This document shows positions 56,301 to 64,000 of a stretch of DNA of 64,000 nt, piece by piece. The stretch comes from Abditibacterium sp. (GTDB lineage Bacteria > Armatimonadota > Abditibacteriia > Abditibacteriales > Abditibacteriaceae): positions 276,490-340,489 of the forward strand of contig JAUJNG010000001.1 in the NCBI GenBank assembly GCA_030448265.1, given 5' to 3'. The translations under genes were made by a program, and so were the position numbers. The notes below the pieces were generated by a model, which saw only the letters and a list, made by a program, of their open reading frames with translations, had not been told where the DNA came from and did not search any database. Each line of letters opens with the position of its first letter. The first letter of the stretch is position 1.

Positions 56301-57113
56301 CGCATCATGGAACTGAAGGGCCTGGAAACCACGCGCCGCAACACGCTCGAACTGCCAGTTTCCGCTCCGCAAATCGAAGAAGGCGCGCGACTCGCCGCCG
56401 CCAAAAATCAGGCGGCGCCAACCGAACCCACGCAGCTTCAAATCGCGCGCGTCGCGCAGTTGCCGACCGTTCCGGTTGCGCCCGACATCGCGCCCAATGC
56501 GCCGCTCATCGCGGGCGCCCCAGATTTCACCGTCAGCGAAGCCGGCAACCCGACGCGCAACTTCCGCGCGGCCCTCGCGCACGACGGGACGAATCTGGCG
56601 GTCATGTTTCGCGTCGCCGACCCCAATCCCTGGAAAAACGCCGAAGGCCGTTTCACCCACGCCTTCACCGGCGGCGACGCGGTGGATTTGAAACTCGATG
56701 TGCCAGGACGCGGCCCAATTCGTGTTTTGGCGGCGCCGCTTAACGGCCAGGACAGCGCGATTTTCTGGCAAAAAAGCGCGGCGCGCCCCGACAATCCGCA
56801 AACCTACGTCGTGGGCAACAACGTCGGCAACGCTTCGCGTTTCGATGTCGTGCGCCGTTTAACCAGCGCCCGCGTCGTCCACCAGAGCGGCGCCGACGGT
56901 TACAGCGTGTTGCTCACCATTCCTCTGGCCGAACTGGGCGTTGCTCCTGGCGAGTTGAAGGGCAGCGTCGGCGTGATTTTCTCCGACCCATCCGGCACCA
57001 ACCGCGCCGCGCGCCTCTACTGGCACGACAAACAAACCGATTTGGTTTCGGACGTGCCAAGCGAATCGCGCCTCGAAGTCGGGCGTTTTGGACGGATTAC
57101 GGTCTCACCGTAG
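53331..57113 (+). CDS. Giant exported CBM9 / FlgD-Ig / beta-propeller protein 1
   Basis: 1260 aa from ATG 53331 (an upstream in-frame ATG lies within the preceding gene). Residues 1-24 are a signal peptide (LTGALIFGSHFTARAQ). About 30-260: a carbohydrate-binding family 9-like domain (NVTIDGQTNDWDLSAG). About 305-385: a FlgD-like Ig domain (RYSLPDDRDVTIAIENAQG). The middle 600 residues are NHL/SMP30-like propeller blades (RPLGLDFDAQNRLWVAEAQG). About 1080-1260: a second CBM9-like domain (FTGGDAVDLKLDVPGRG). No catalytic residues are evident. Likely glycan binding or presentation at the cell surface. Confidence 0.8.
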   Translation: MLKSLHAVALTGALIFGSHFTARAQDDTSATMSLNREVTVVPAPGNVTIDGQTNDWDLSAGAWSYNNPTLADKYSVWTHLMHDANGVYFLARFSDRSPLKNSTQGKDFSKSWQGDAYQARVIFDDKTPDEHQMHINLFFSTPENRPYMIVKHGGFGKNDSDATGPDRPELAARFGPTMEAFGGQIAMRARDDGQGYNMEAFWPWKYLRLSGQPLKAGEGFTFGWEAIWGTGDGTGGVVSRLADGIKSEKANRIFMFRARNDWGRAVIAPRGRLLVSAEQEALQAARLKRFVNYDTVGSIPIRYSLPDDRDVTIAIENAQGVRVRNLFGQFPRKAGQNTDYWDGLDDNGKPVTAGRYSAIIVDHRPVELKFVNSVYNSATPPWKTETGGASWGSNHGYPTTAATRGEVTIIGFTGTEGTTGILRCDPNGRILWADRNEILDAAIGEKYVYTLSRDVWVKQTVVRRLDVKTGQITPFEDEKRTPTISLGSGEGTEDASSIALSGGKLFVLVAGGGTTRKLLRLDPTTGATEAELPSNGLLALTDRDETLFGLFADGSVARLGQNGAATQKLFTARGLLAPMRLGVSHDSKRFAISDVGTNQVFLFDAEGQKIGTLGAPYQAVNSQRPAGKFIETNFIRPLGLDFDAQNRLWVAEAQGNSKRVTNWSPQGQLLQSFWGSADYGGVDAFPITFDSSRFIAHGVEFQLDPNPDVWKRPTREKPLVFHPELTGTRGFIFKYQNREYAVNTPGTLKPKGFMVALRDQSGVFVPRVRVSYAQGNTPGKAWTDRNLNGREDAGETVTGVAGKTHYWTAGWIRPDLTIVTPDQQIFAPQGFTAHGVPLYDFLAPIAANAFAPNFSASNSGTIVMDAAGNLSDGLQFRTVSGRSGQYPNRFKRWDAPAAQRGLIVAPFRTNGVVEGVPGVGSVTAIGGDRGEWFLMSLDGLYLSSILQDTKGDVTLDETFVGQESFGGFLWRDETPGQNGRILVQLGGISYRIMELKGLETTRRNTLELPVSAPQIEEGARLAAAKNQAAPTEPTQLQIARVAQLPTVPVAPDIAPNAPLIAGAPDFTVSEAGNPTRNFRAALAHDGTNLAVMFRVADPNPWKNAEGRFTHAFTGGDAVDLKLDVPGRGPIRVLAAPLNGQDSAIFWQKSAARPDNPQTYVVGNNVGNASRFDVVRRLTSARVVHQSGADGYSVLLTIPLAELGVAPGELKGSVGVIFSDPSGTNRAARLYWHDKQTDLVSDVPSESRLEVGRFGRITVSP

Positions 57114-57129
57114 GCGCGTTTTCTCCCTT

Positions 57130-57161
57130 ACGCCCGCCGCGAACACCTTTTCGGCGGGCGT
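57130..57161. terminator. Strong hairpin between the two giant exported genes
   Basis: ACGCCCGCCG and CGGCGGGCGT pair perfectly around a 12-nt loop. No T-run follows, so it is more likely an mRNA-stability or attenuating hairpin than a full terminator. Confidence 0.5.
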
Positions 57162-57190
57162 CGCTTCCTAAATCAGCAGACGGATTTTCC

Positions 57191-60100
57191 ATGAATACCC
57201 GAATTTTGGCTTTTGCTCTGGCTCTGACCGGTCTTTGCGGCCACGCCATGCCCGCTCCGGCGCAAACAGGGCCACTCTCGCCCGTTCAAGGCGGCGCCGA
57301 CATCGCTTATACGCTGCCGCGCGACGCGCAGGTTTCACTCAACATTCTTGATGCCAAAGGCTGGATTGTGCGTGAACTTCTGCGCGGCGAAGCGCAGAAA
57401 AAAGGCCCGCAGCGCGTTCACTGGGATGGTTTGGATGCCCAGGGTGCGCCGCTTCCACCAGGGCAATACGGCTGGAAACTGCTGCATCACGCCGGCGTGC
57501 GCGCCGATTATCAGCTTTCGGTGGCCGGTTCGGGGCAGCCCAACCACGTCACCAGAGACGGCAAAGGGCGCTGGGGCGGCGCGCACGGCAACCCGCTTTC
57601 GGTGCGCGCCGATGCGGGCGGATTGTATTTGACCTGGCAGTCACAGGAAGGCGGCGAAGCGTTCTCGCGCACCGATTACGACGGCAAAATCCTCTATAAA
57701 ATCGGCAATTCATTTCCCTTTGGCGGCTCCTACGACGCCGCCGTTGTGGGCGATACGCTTTATCGCGTCGAAGTGGCGCGCGCCAACTACGGGCGCAAAA
57801 CGGTAGATGCTTATGTGATGAAGTTCAACGCCCGCACCGGCAAAACGGCGGTTTGGGAGGCCAAAGACGCCGCCATTGACCGCCATCGCCTCAACATTAC
57901 GCCCCGTGACACCGCCACGCCCGCCGATTTCGAGACGATGAACGATTTGTTCCTCGCCGCTAACGCCCAAAACGTCGCCGTATCGTTTCCCAAACTCAAT
58001 CGCGTCTCGATTTTCGAGGCGAACGGGCGCAAAATCCGCGATATCGAAGTCGCTTCGCCGCAGGGATTGGCGTTTTTGCCTGATGGCCGATTGGCGATTT
58101 GCCAGCCCGCCAAAATCGAAGCGACCGCCGTCGCGGGCGGGCCGATGCAGCCGCTTATCCCCCAGAATTTGGACGCTCCGGCGGGCATCACCCTCTCGCC
58201 GGACGGCGGGAGTTTGTGGGTGAGCGACCGAGGCCAGTCGCATCAAATCAAGCAGTTCGATTTAACGGGAAAATTGCTGCAAACCTGGGGCAAGAAGGGC
58301 GGTTATGCCGCCGAGGGCAAGCTCGACCGCGCCCAGTTCCGCGACCCGCGCGGCATCGCGGTGGGAAGCGACGGCAACATCTACATCACTGAGGACAACG
58401 CGCTGCGCCGCGTCGCGCGGCTTTCGCCCCAGGGCAAAGTTTTGCGCGAATGGTTCGGGCCGCTTGGCCCGCAGCGCACCGTCTGGCCCAATTTGAACGA
58501 TTTCTCCGAGGTCTATTACAACGGCACGGGTGGCACCATCATTCAGTCGAAAGTGGATTACGCGCGCAAAAGTTGGGAGCCAGTGGCGTGGTATAAGGCC
58601 AACGGCAGCCGCAATGGGCAGCCGATTGTTTTTGAGCGTGGCGGGCGCAAGTGGATGGAGAACTCGCAGGGCACGATTTCGGTTTACATCGCCGAAAAAG
58701 ACCGCTGGCAGGCGGCGGTTTCGGTGGTGCCGGAGGATTTCAGTGGCAACAACGAACACAACAAAACGGCTTTCATCTGGACGGATTTGAACGGCAACGG
58801 CCAGAAAGAGCCGAATGAAATCGAAAGCCGCAATGGGCCGGAGTTTTACAAGGAAAAAGGCTTCGGGAACAAGCTGCATCACGCGCGCGTTGACCCCAAA
58901 ACCTGGGTGATGAACGGTGTTTACGGCGATGAGTTGGTTCGCATCACGCCGTCGCGTATCACGCCCGAAGGCTTGCCGGTTTACACGCTCGACAACATCC
59001 GGCGCGTCACCAAAACCCGCATGGCGACAGGCGAAGGCGCCTGGGCGCAGCGCAAAAACAACAGCGCGATGGGCAACGTTCCCGCGCCCGATGGCGGCTT
59101 TTTTACCGCCTATAACGGCGGGCCGGCGGGCGGGCAAACCGCATGGGACAAGGCCGCCTGGAACCTTCTGGTCAAGTTCGACGCGCAGGGCAACGTGCAA
59201 TGGCAAACCGGCGTGCATGGCCTCAACAAGAAGGTCGCGCCTGGCGAGATTCGCTACATTTCGCGCGTCAACGGCGTCTCGCACGACATGGTTTTCTTCG
59301 CCGATGTCGAACCGGCCAACATCCACGCCTACACCACCGACGGCCTTTTCGTGGCTTCGCTGATGCAGCCCTACGACTACACGCCCAACACCATGAGCGT
59401 GGAACAGGTGACGGGCGTTGTCGCCGACGACCCCAAAACCGGCGAGCCATATCTCTTCGCCGGTGACACCCACGATGCGCGCATCTGGAAAATCGAAGGC
59501 GCGGGCACGCTGCAACGCTTGAGCGGCACTTTGCAACTCCAAAAAGCCGAACTGCCCGCGACGGCGTCAACCGGCGCCAAAGCGGGACAATACACCATCG
59601 CCTACACCAAAACGCCGGAAGTGAAGGAATCGAAAGTCGGGGTTTACAAGGGCATTGCGGTGGACGGCGCCCTCTCCGAAGCGCCCTGGACGACGACCGA
59701 AGCGCTGCCGATTCTCGAAGACGGCGCGCTGGTGGGCAAATTCCACCTGCTGCGCGACGACCAAAACCTTTACATCGGCGCGCAGGTGACCGACCCCAGC
59801 CCCGCCAGAAACGGCGCGCAAGACCCCGAACAAGCCTTCATCGGCGGCGATGCGGTGGATTTGTATTTCGGCGGTAGCGCCAATCCCGTGCGGGTTTTGC
59901 TGGCTCCCAGCTTTCAAAAAGCGATTTTCTTCCGTCCCAAAGTCGAGGGCGGCGGCCAAAAGAAGCCTTACACCTTCGCCTCGCCGGTTTCGCGCTTCAC
60001 CATGGATTTCGTGGGCCTGGCCGAAGCCGGAAACGTGGTTTTTTCGCCCAACCGCAACGGCGCGGGCTACACCCTCGAAGCCTCGATTCCTTTGTCCGAA

Positions 60101-60307
60101 CTGCCCGAACTCGGCGCGGGAGCAACCGACAAAGAAATCGGCTTCGACGCCGGTCTGATTTTTTCTAACCCAGGCGGCAACGACCGCGAAAGCCGTCTCT
60201 ACTGGCACCAGCGCAGCATCGAAACCTCGTCGGTGGTGGATATTCCCTCCGAAGCGCGCCTGTTTCCCAGTCTGTGGGGCAAGGCGGTCGTGAAGGGCAC
60301 GCAATGA
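57191..60307 (+). CDS. Giant exported FlgD-Ig / beta-propeller / CBM9 protein 2
   Basis: 1038 aa. Signal peptide at 1-25 (LAFALALTGLCGHAMPAPAQ). About 35-115: a FlgD-like Ig domain (DIAYTLPRDAQVSLNILDAK, GLDAQGAPLPPGQYGWKLL). About 120-760: NHL-like propeller (FLPDGRLAICQPAK, SPDGGSLWVSDRGQSHQIKQ). About 815-1035: CBM9-like (KGIAVDGALSEAPWTTTEAL, FIGGDAVDLYFGG). It resembles protein 1 without the N-terminal CBM9, so the pair is paralogous. No hydrolase motif. It is probably co-expressed with the esterases downstream. Confidence 0.8.
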   Translation: MNTRILAFALALTGLCGHAMPAPAQTGPLSPVQGGADIAYTLPRDAQVSLNILDAKGWIVRELLRGEAQKKGPQRVHWDGLDAQGAPLPPGQYGWKLLHHAGVRADYQLSVAGSGQPNHVTRDGKGRWGGAHGNPLSVRADAGGLYLTWQSQEGGEAFSRTDYDGKILYKIGNSFPFGGSYDAAVVGDTLYRVEVARANYGRKTVDAYVMKFNARTGKTAVWEAKDAAIDRHRLNITPRDTATPADFETMNDLFLAANAQNVAVSFPKLNRVSIFEANGRKIRDIEVASPQGLAFLPDGRLAICQPAKIEATAVAGGPMQPLIPQNLDAPAGITLSPDGGSLWVSDRGQSHQIKQFDLTGKLLQTWGKKGGYAAEGKLDRAQFRDPRGIAVGSDGNIYITEDNALRRVARLSPQGKVLREWFGPLGPQRTVWPNLNDFSEVYYNGTGGTIIQSKVDYARKSWEPVAWYKANGSRNGQPIVFERGGRKWMENSQGTISVYIAEKDRWQAAVSVVPEDFSGNNEHNKTAFIWTDLNGNGQKEPNEIESRNGPEFYKEKGFGNKLHHARVDPKTWVMNGVYGDELVRITPSRITPEGLPVYTLDNIRRVTKTRMATGEGAWAQRKNNSAMGNVPAPDGGFFTAYNGGPAGGQTAWDKAAWNLLVKFDAQGNVQWQTGVHGLNKKVAPGEIRYISRVNGVSHDMVFFADVEPANIHAYTTDGLFVASLMQPYDYTPNTMSVEQVTGVVADDPKTGEPYLFAGDTHDARIWKIEGAGTLQRLSGTLQLQKAELPATASTGAKAGQYTIAYTKTPEVKESKVGVYKGIAVDGALSEAPWTTTEALPILEDGALVGKFHLLRDDQNLYIGAQVTDPSPARNGAQDPEQAFIGGDAVDLYFGGSANPVRVLLAPSFQKAIFFRPKVEGGGQKKPYTFASPVSRFTMDFVGLAEAGNVVFSPNRNGAGYTLEASIPLSELPELGAGATDKEIGFDAGLIFSNPGGNDRESRLYWHQRSIETSSVVDIPSEARLFPSLWGKAVVKGTQ

Positions 60308-60314
60308 CTAATCA

Positions 60315-60424
60315 GGCGAATGAATTCGCAGCCAGAAAAAGCCGTCGGCCTGCGCCGACGAATGCACCGGTTGCACTGTGTCAACGAAGGTTGACACCTT
60401 TTTCTGGCTGCGAATTCATTCGCC
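60315..60424. repeat. Palindrome H with two internal hairpins
   Basis: Perfect 27-bp arms (60315-60341, GGCGAATGAATTCGCAGCCA..., and 60398-60424) enclose two small hairpins (CGTCGGCCTGCGCCGACG and TGTCAACGAAGGTTGACA), giving a cloverleaf-like three-way junction. It sits between the stop of the propeller gene and the SGNH gene start. It is not a tRNA: no anticodon arm or CCA end. Confidence 0.88.
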
Positions 60425-60429
60425 GCTTC

Positions 60430-61653
60430 ATGCGCCTCGGCCTGCTGATGCTCGCCCTGCATTGGCTCGCCGCCACGCCGTCAGGGGCCGCTGAAATCAA
60501 TTCGCGCGTCCCGTCGGCGCTGCACAACACGTTCGTCAAGCTGACGCGCGATAAAAAGCTGAAAATCGTGGTGGTTGGCAACTCGGTGACGCATGGCGCA
60601 CCGGCGGGCGGCGCGCAGAATCGCAGCTTTTACGGGGCGATGGCGCAGTGGTTCCAGGCGCGCTTTCCCGATGCCCAGATTGAGGTGCAGCCGCGCATCA
60701 TCTTCGCAATCGGGCCGGAAATCCAGCTTTTTCGCATGGACGAAAACGTGGTCACTGCCAAGCCCGATTTAGTGCTGGTCGAGTTCGGCGCGGCCAACGG
60801 AGCGTGGGGCGAAGCGGGCCGCCCCATCACCGAACGCGCCACCGAAGGCTACATCCGGCGCCTGCGGTTTCTGCTGCCGCAAGCCGATTGCATCATGCAG
60901 ATGGGCCTCTTCAAAACCATGATGGATGAGTATCGCAAGGGCCAAACTCCCGCGTCCGTTTCCTTTCAGCGCAGCGTCGCGGCCCATTACGGATGCGCGC
61001 TTTCCGATGCTCAGGCCGAACTTGCGCGGCGGATTCTGGCGGGCGAGCCGTGGGAAACCACCATGAAAGACGCAATTCATCCCAGCGCCAGGGGCTATGA
61101 AGTGCATTCTCAGACCATCGTCGCGGAACTGGAGCGGCAGTTCGCGCTCTTTGGGGCTACGCCCGCAGCCGAGCGCGGGCTGCGCGACCATCCTTTTCCC
61201 GCCGCAACCGTGCATCCCGACCCCTGGCTGTTTCCGCGCCTGGTGCCCGCCTTTTACGCCGAGAATTTAGATGGTTTCCAACTGGGCGAAAGCGGGGCGT
61301 TGAAGTTTCTGGCGGCGCAAAAGCCGCTTGCGTCCGGCTCGTTCAGGCCGCCGCGCGGGCGCATTGTCGGCGTGCTGATGCGAAGTCCGCAGCAACGCGG
61401 CAATCTCGAAGTGCGCGACGGCGAGCGCTGGATTCGCCTCTCGCAAAAGAACGAGCCGCGCTTCACCGAAGCGAGCGACCCCGCCAATTTTCTCCAGCGC
61501 AACTTTTTCGCGGCCTATGGAATGCCGCTTTACAGCGACAAAATCGAGTTCCGCGTCTCGCCCACCCCCGAAGTGTTGGACGCCCACGTGGTGCAAATCG
61601 TCGGCTTTCTGGTCATCGAACGCGAGCCGCATATCGCCCTGGCGCGGCCTTGA
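60430..61653 (+). CDS. Exported SGNH/GDSL hydrolase (probable carbohydrate esterase)
   Basis: 407 aa from ATG 60430 (MRLGLLMLALHWLAATPSGA is the signal peptide); an earlier in-frame ATG at 60304 would read through palindrome H and is rejected. SGNH blocks: VVVGNSVTHGAP (nucleophile Ser, GNSV instead of GDSL), VEFGAANGAWGE (oxyanion Asn region) and DAIHPSARGYEVH (Asp-x-x-His). A C-terminal beta-rich domain follows from about residue 270. SGNH enzymes often deacetylate polysaccharides, which fits the locus. Confidence 0.85.
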   Translation: MRLGLLMLALHWLAATPSGAAEINSRVPSALHNTFVKLTRDKKLKIVVVGNSVTHGAPAGGAQNRSFYGAMAQWFQARFPDAQIEVQPRIIFAIGPEIQLFRMDENVVTAKPDLVLVEFGAANGAWGEAGRPITERATEGYIRRLRFLLPQADCIMQMGLFKTMMDEYRKGQTPASVSFQRSVAAHYGCALSDAQAELARRILAGEPWETTMKDAIHPSARGYEVHSQTIVAELERQFALFGATPAAERGLRDHPFPAATVHPDPWLFPRLVPAFYAENLDGFQLGESGALKFLAAQKPLASGSFRPPRGRIVGVLMRSPQQRGNLEVRDGERWIRLSQKNEPRFTEASDPANFLQRNFFAAYGMPLYSDKIEFRVSPTPEVLDAHVVQIVGFLVIEREPHIALARP

Positions 61654-61669
61654 AAAGGCAAACACAACC

Positions 61670-62884
61670 ATGACGCTCTCCAAAGTTTTCCTCACCATGC
61701 TTCCTCTCGCCGCGATGATTTCCCCAGGCGCACCCGCCGCGCCCGAAGTGGCCGATGGGCCGCCGCTTCCGCTCGCCGAGCGCCACTTGCCCGCTGTGTT
61801 GACTTTTCAAAACGGCGAAAAAGTGACCTCGCCCGCGCAGTGGCCCGCGCGCCGCGCCGAGATTCTGGGGTTGTTTCGCACCCACGTTTATGGCCGCAAT
61901 TCCGTCGAGCGGCCCACCGATTTGCGCTTCAAGGTCGAAAAAACCGACCCCAGCGCGATGGGCGGCGCGGCGACGCTCAAACAGGTGGCGATTGAGTTCG
62001 CGGGCGGCAAAGGTCGCATCAATCTGGTGCTGTTCGTGCCCAACGGGCGCGCGGGAGCGGCGCCGGTGTTCGTTTTGGCCTCCCATCGCGGCGCGCAGAA
62101 CATTGACCCGACACGGCAAAACAAAAGCGATTTCTGGCCCGCCGAAGCGATAATCAAACGCGGCTACGCGGCGGCGGCGTTTCTCACCGCCGACCTCGAC
62201 CCCGACAAAGACGACGATTTTCGTAACGGCGTGCATGGCCTCTTTGACGCGCCGCGAAAAGAAGGCGAAAAACGCGCGCCCGATGCCTGGGGCACTATCG
62301 CGGCCTGGGCCTGGGGCGCGAGCCGCGTTTTGGATTATCTGGAAAGTGACCCCGACGTGGATGCCAAACGGGTGGCGATTGTGGGCCATTCGCGCGGCGG
62401 GAAAACCGCGCTGTGGGCGGGCGCGAGCGACCCGCGCTTTGCCCTGGTGGTTTCCAACAATTCCGGCTCGACGGGCGCGGCCCTTTCGCGCGGCAAGCGG
62501 GGCGAAACCATCGCGCTGCTCAACAAGGAGTTCCCGCACTGGGCCAACGCCAACTACAAGAAATTCGACGGCAAAGAAGCCGAACTGCCGGTTGACCAGC
62601 ACCAACTCATAGCTTTGATGGCGCCGCGTCCGGTCTACATCGCCAGCGCGATTGCCGACAAATGGGCCGACCCGCAGGGCGAGTTTTTGAGCGGCGTGGC
62701 CGCCTCGCCGGTTTACGAGCTTTTGGGCAAGAAAGGCGTGACGGCGACCGCGTTTCCCGCCCTCGAAAAGCCGCTTCACGACGGCTTTATCGGCTATCAT
62801 GTGCGGCGCGGCGGACACGGGCTTGGCCTTTACGATTGGACGCAGTTCATGGATTTCGCGGATGTGAGAATGCCGAAACCGTGA
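61670..62884 (+). CDS. Exported CE15-like esterase (glucuronoyl esterase family)
   Basis: 404 aa with a signal peptide (SKVFLTMLPLAAMISPGAPA). Alpha/beta-hydrolase: nucleophile elbow VGHSRGGKTALWAG, then NNSGSTGAALSRGKRGETIA and FPHWANANYKKF, a set seen in CE15 glucuronoyl esterases, and the late His in VRRGGHGLGLYDW. The family cuts ester links between glucuronoxylan and lignin or releases acyl groups from sugars. It starts 16 bp after the SGNH gene and probably acts with it on plant-type polysaccharides. Confidence 0.82.
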   Translation: MTLSKVFLTMLPLAAMISPGAPAAPEVADGPPLPLAERHLPAVLTFQNGEKVTSPAQWPARRAEILGLFRTHVYGRNSVERPTDLRFKVEKTDPSAMGGAATLKQVAIEFAGGKGRINLVLFVPNGRAGAAPVFVLASHRGAQNIDPTRQNKSDFWPAEAIIKRGYAAAAFLTADLDPDKDDDFRNGVHGLFDAPRKEGEKRAPDAWGTIAAWAWGASRVLDYLESDPDVDAKRVAIVGHSRGGKTALWAGASDPRFALVVSNNSGSTGAALSRGKRGETIALLNKEFPHWANANYKKFDGKEAELPVDQHQLIALMAPRPVYIASAIADKWADPQGEFLSGVAASPVYELLGKKGVTATAFPALEKPLHDGFIGYHVRRGGHGLGLYDWTQFMDFADVRMPKP

Positions 62885-62903
62885 CAATCTCCGCCAACCT
62901 CCA

Positions 62904-63938
62904 ATGAAATTTCTCACCCTCGCTTTCTTTTTGGCCCTCGCCCTTCCACTCGCGGCGCAGGAAGGCGTTGCGCCGCACGCCGAGGCGCCCAAAGCGGCGG
63001 AAAAAGAGGTTTTTTACGGGCGCCGTCTCGAACCGAGGCGCGGCGTGCTGCACGGCATCGGGCAAAGCGACGACATTTTCGCCGAGTATTACGCCCAAAT
63101 CGGCGCCACCAAACCGGCGCTTTTAATGACTTACGTGAGCCTGAGCCGCGCCGACAAAACCAAATATTTCGAGAATCTGCGCGCGCAGTTGGCGAAATAT
63201 GACAGCTTCGTCATCCCGCAAATCGGCGTCGGGCTGGGCAAGGCGCAGGAAGTCGTCGACGGCAAGCACGACGCAGGCATCGAATCGCTGTGCATAGGCT
63301 TGAAATCGCTCAATCGACCGGCGTTCGTGCGGATCGGCTACGAGTTCAACGGCGAGTGGAATAACTTGCAGCCCGAACCCTTCAAAGCCGCGTGGATTCG
63401 CGTCGTCAAGGCACTTCGCGCGCATGGATTGAACGACGTGGCGACGGTGTGGTGTTACGCGCCCGAAGGGATGCACAAGAACTACATGGACTATTTCCCA
63501 GGCGAGGAGTGGGTGGACTGGTGGGCGATTGACCTCTTCAGTCCCGAACATTTCACGGTTGGCGACACCCATTTGTTTCTCAAAGACGCCGCCAAAGGTC
63601 GCTTTCCGGTGATGATTGGGGAAAGCACGCCGCGCTGGGTTGGCGTGGACAGGGGCGAAAAATCGTGGCGGACGTGGTTCGCGCGCTATTTCAAATTGAT
63701 TCGTTCTTACCCGCAAATCAAGTCGTTTTGCTACATCACCTACGACTGGGCCGCCAAGTGGAAGCCTGGCTCGACGCTCGCCGATTGGGGCGACGCGCGG
63801 GTGTGGCAAGACCCAATTGTCTGGCAGAAATGGCGGGCCGAAATGCAAAACCCGCTTTACCTTCACGCTTCAACCGAAGCCCAGACGCGCGCGGCACTCG
63901 GTTTGAAGCCGCCGGCGCCTCAAAATCCAACGCCATGA
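62904..63938 (+). CDS. Exported GH26-like glycoside hydrolase
   Basis: 344 aa with a signal peptide (FLTLAFFLALALPLAAQ). TIM-barrel motifs of the GH26 type: FVRIGYEFNGEWNNL with the acid/base Glu, and FPVMIGESTPRW with the nucleophile Glu; GVLHGIGQSDD near the start is also consistent. GH26 includes beta-mannanases and related enzymes. The substrate here is inferred only from family. The stop overlaps the start of the next gene (ATGA). Confidence 0.75.
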   Translation: MKFLTLAFFLALALPLAAQEGVAPHAEAPKAAEKEVFYGRRLEPRRGVLHGIGQSDDIFAEYYAQIGATKPALLMTYVSLSRADKTKYFENLRAQLAKYDSFVIPQIGVGLGKAQEVVDGKHDAGIESLCIGLKSLNRPAFVRIGYEFNGEWNNLQPEPFKAAWIRVVKALRAHGLNDVATVWCYAPEGMHKNYMDYFPGEEWVDWWAIDLFSPEHFTVGDTHLFLKDAAKGRFPVMIGESTPRWVGVDRGEKSWRTWFARYFKLIRSYPQIKSFCYITYDWAAKWKPGSTLADWGDARVWQDPIVWQKWRAEMQNPLYLHASTEAQTRAALGLKPPAPQNPTP

Positions 63939-64000
63939 AGCGAACCATTTCCGCGCGCGATTACCTGCCGCGTCTCGAAGCCGACTGCCGCCGCGACATC
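63935..64000 (+). CDS. Start of an unidentified gene, cut by the window edge
   Basis: ATG 63935 overlaps the stop of the GH26-like gene and the frame is open to the end: MKRTISARDYLPRLEADCRR plus two residues. Too short to identify; coupled translation with the hydrolase gene is likely. Confidence 0.55.
   Translation, partial: MKRTISARDYLPRLEADCRRDI

Noticed and set aside
55056-56801. Long minus-strand ORF (581 aa) opposite the giant propeller gene
   Set aside because: It is a shadow of GC-rich codon use in the real gene: composition is arginine/alanine-rich with no domains. The same reasoning removes long antisense frames at 31.9, 33.1, 58.3 and 61.6 kb.
60315-60424. tRNA-like cloverleaf
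   Set aside because: The three-way junction lacks anticodon and T-arm features and has overly long outer arms.
60304-60429. Upstream start for the SGNH hydrolase at 60304
   Set aside because: It would translate palindrome H and bury the signal peptide 42 residues inside the protein.

Overview
The window is a GC-rich (roughly 58-60 %) bacterial chromosome segment with no rRNA or tRNA gene, so taxonomy rests on gene content only. Two tandem pseudopilin-like genes with a DUF1559-type C-terminus, very large secreted CBM9/FlgD-Ig/beta-propeller proteins, and a wall-synthesis (murA, mreB) plus aromatic amino-acid cluster together suggest Armatimonadota/Abditibacteriota or a relative; Planctomycetota-like phyla are an alternative. 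This is inference.

Layout. 0-5.7 kb: small accessory genes: a minus-strand operon of a 21-aa leader, an XRE regulator and an XRE-DUF3846 fusion behind a 7-4-7 inverted repeat; then GNAT, HIT, S66 peptidase, macrodomain, zinc-ribbon and cupin genes. The cupin is frameshifted near its end, and a membrane-protein gene behind it is broken. 6.0-8.9 kb: a PhyH-type dioxygenase and two aldo/keto reductases, the second decayed. 8.9-14.6 kb: a decay zone holding IS5-like, IS982-like and IS1-like remnants, a WYL regulator pseudogene, a cas6 pseudogene, and a DUF3800 gene split by the IS1 copy with a perfect 8-bp target duplication. 14.6-26.2 kb: an otherwise intact type I CRISPR-Cas locus (cas3-cas8-cas7-cas5-cas4-cas1-cas2, leader, and an array of 53 repeats of 29 bp with 52 spacers).

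26.4-31.5 kb: a DUF4349 lipoprotein, an HTH protein, a second S66 peptidase, a tandem pair of small peptide genes with matching C-termini and a good terminator, and a secreted M28 peptidase. 31.7-39.0 kb (minus strand): hisC, DAHP synthase, tyrA, aroA, murA, mreB. 40.1-44.2 kb (minus strand): a SpoIIE-type phosphatase, a response-regulator/thioredoxin-reductase-like fusion without the CxxC, and a cNMP-domain histidine kinase. 44.5-47.2 kb: trpE, a Uma2-like gene and rnhA. 47.2-50.4 kb: an IS3 remnant, a large secreted protein and an SPFH-like remnant. 50.4-64 kb: a GntR/LacI-type regulator with a palindrome over its promoter, two pseudopilins, two giant secreted propeller/CBM9 proteins, and SGNH, CE15-like and GH26-like enzymes, reading as a polysaccharide-degradation locus.

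The strongest second-look items are the CRISPR locus whose only visible cas6 is broken while all array repeats are identical; the exactly reconstructable IS1 insertion beside cas3; a recurring class of very long intergenic palindromes with unrelated sequences (eight seen); the tandem small-peptide genes; and the redox-like fusion in the phosphatase/kinase operon.
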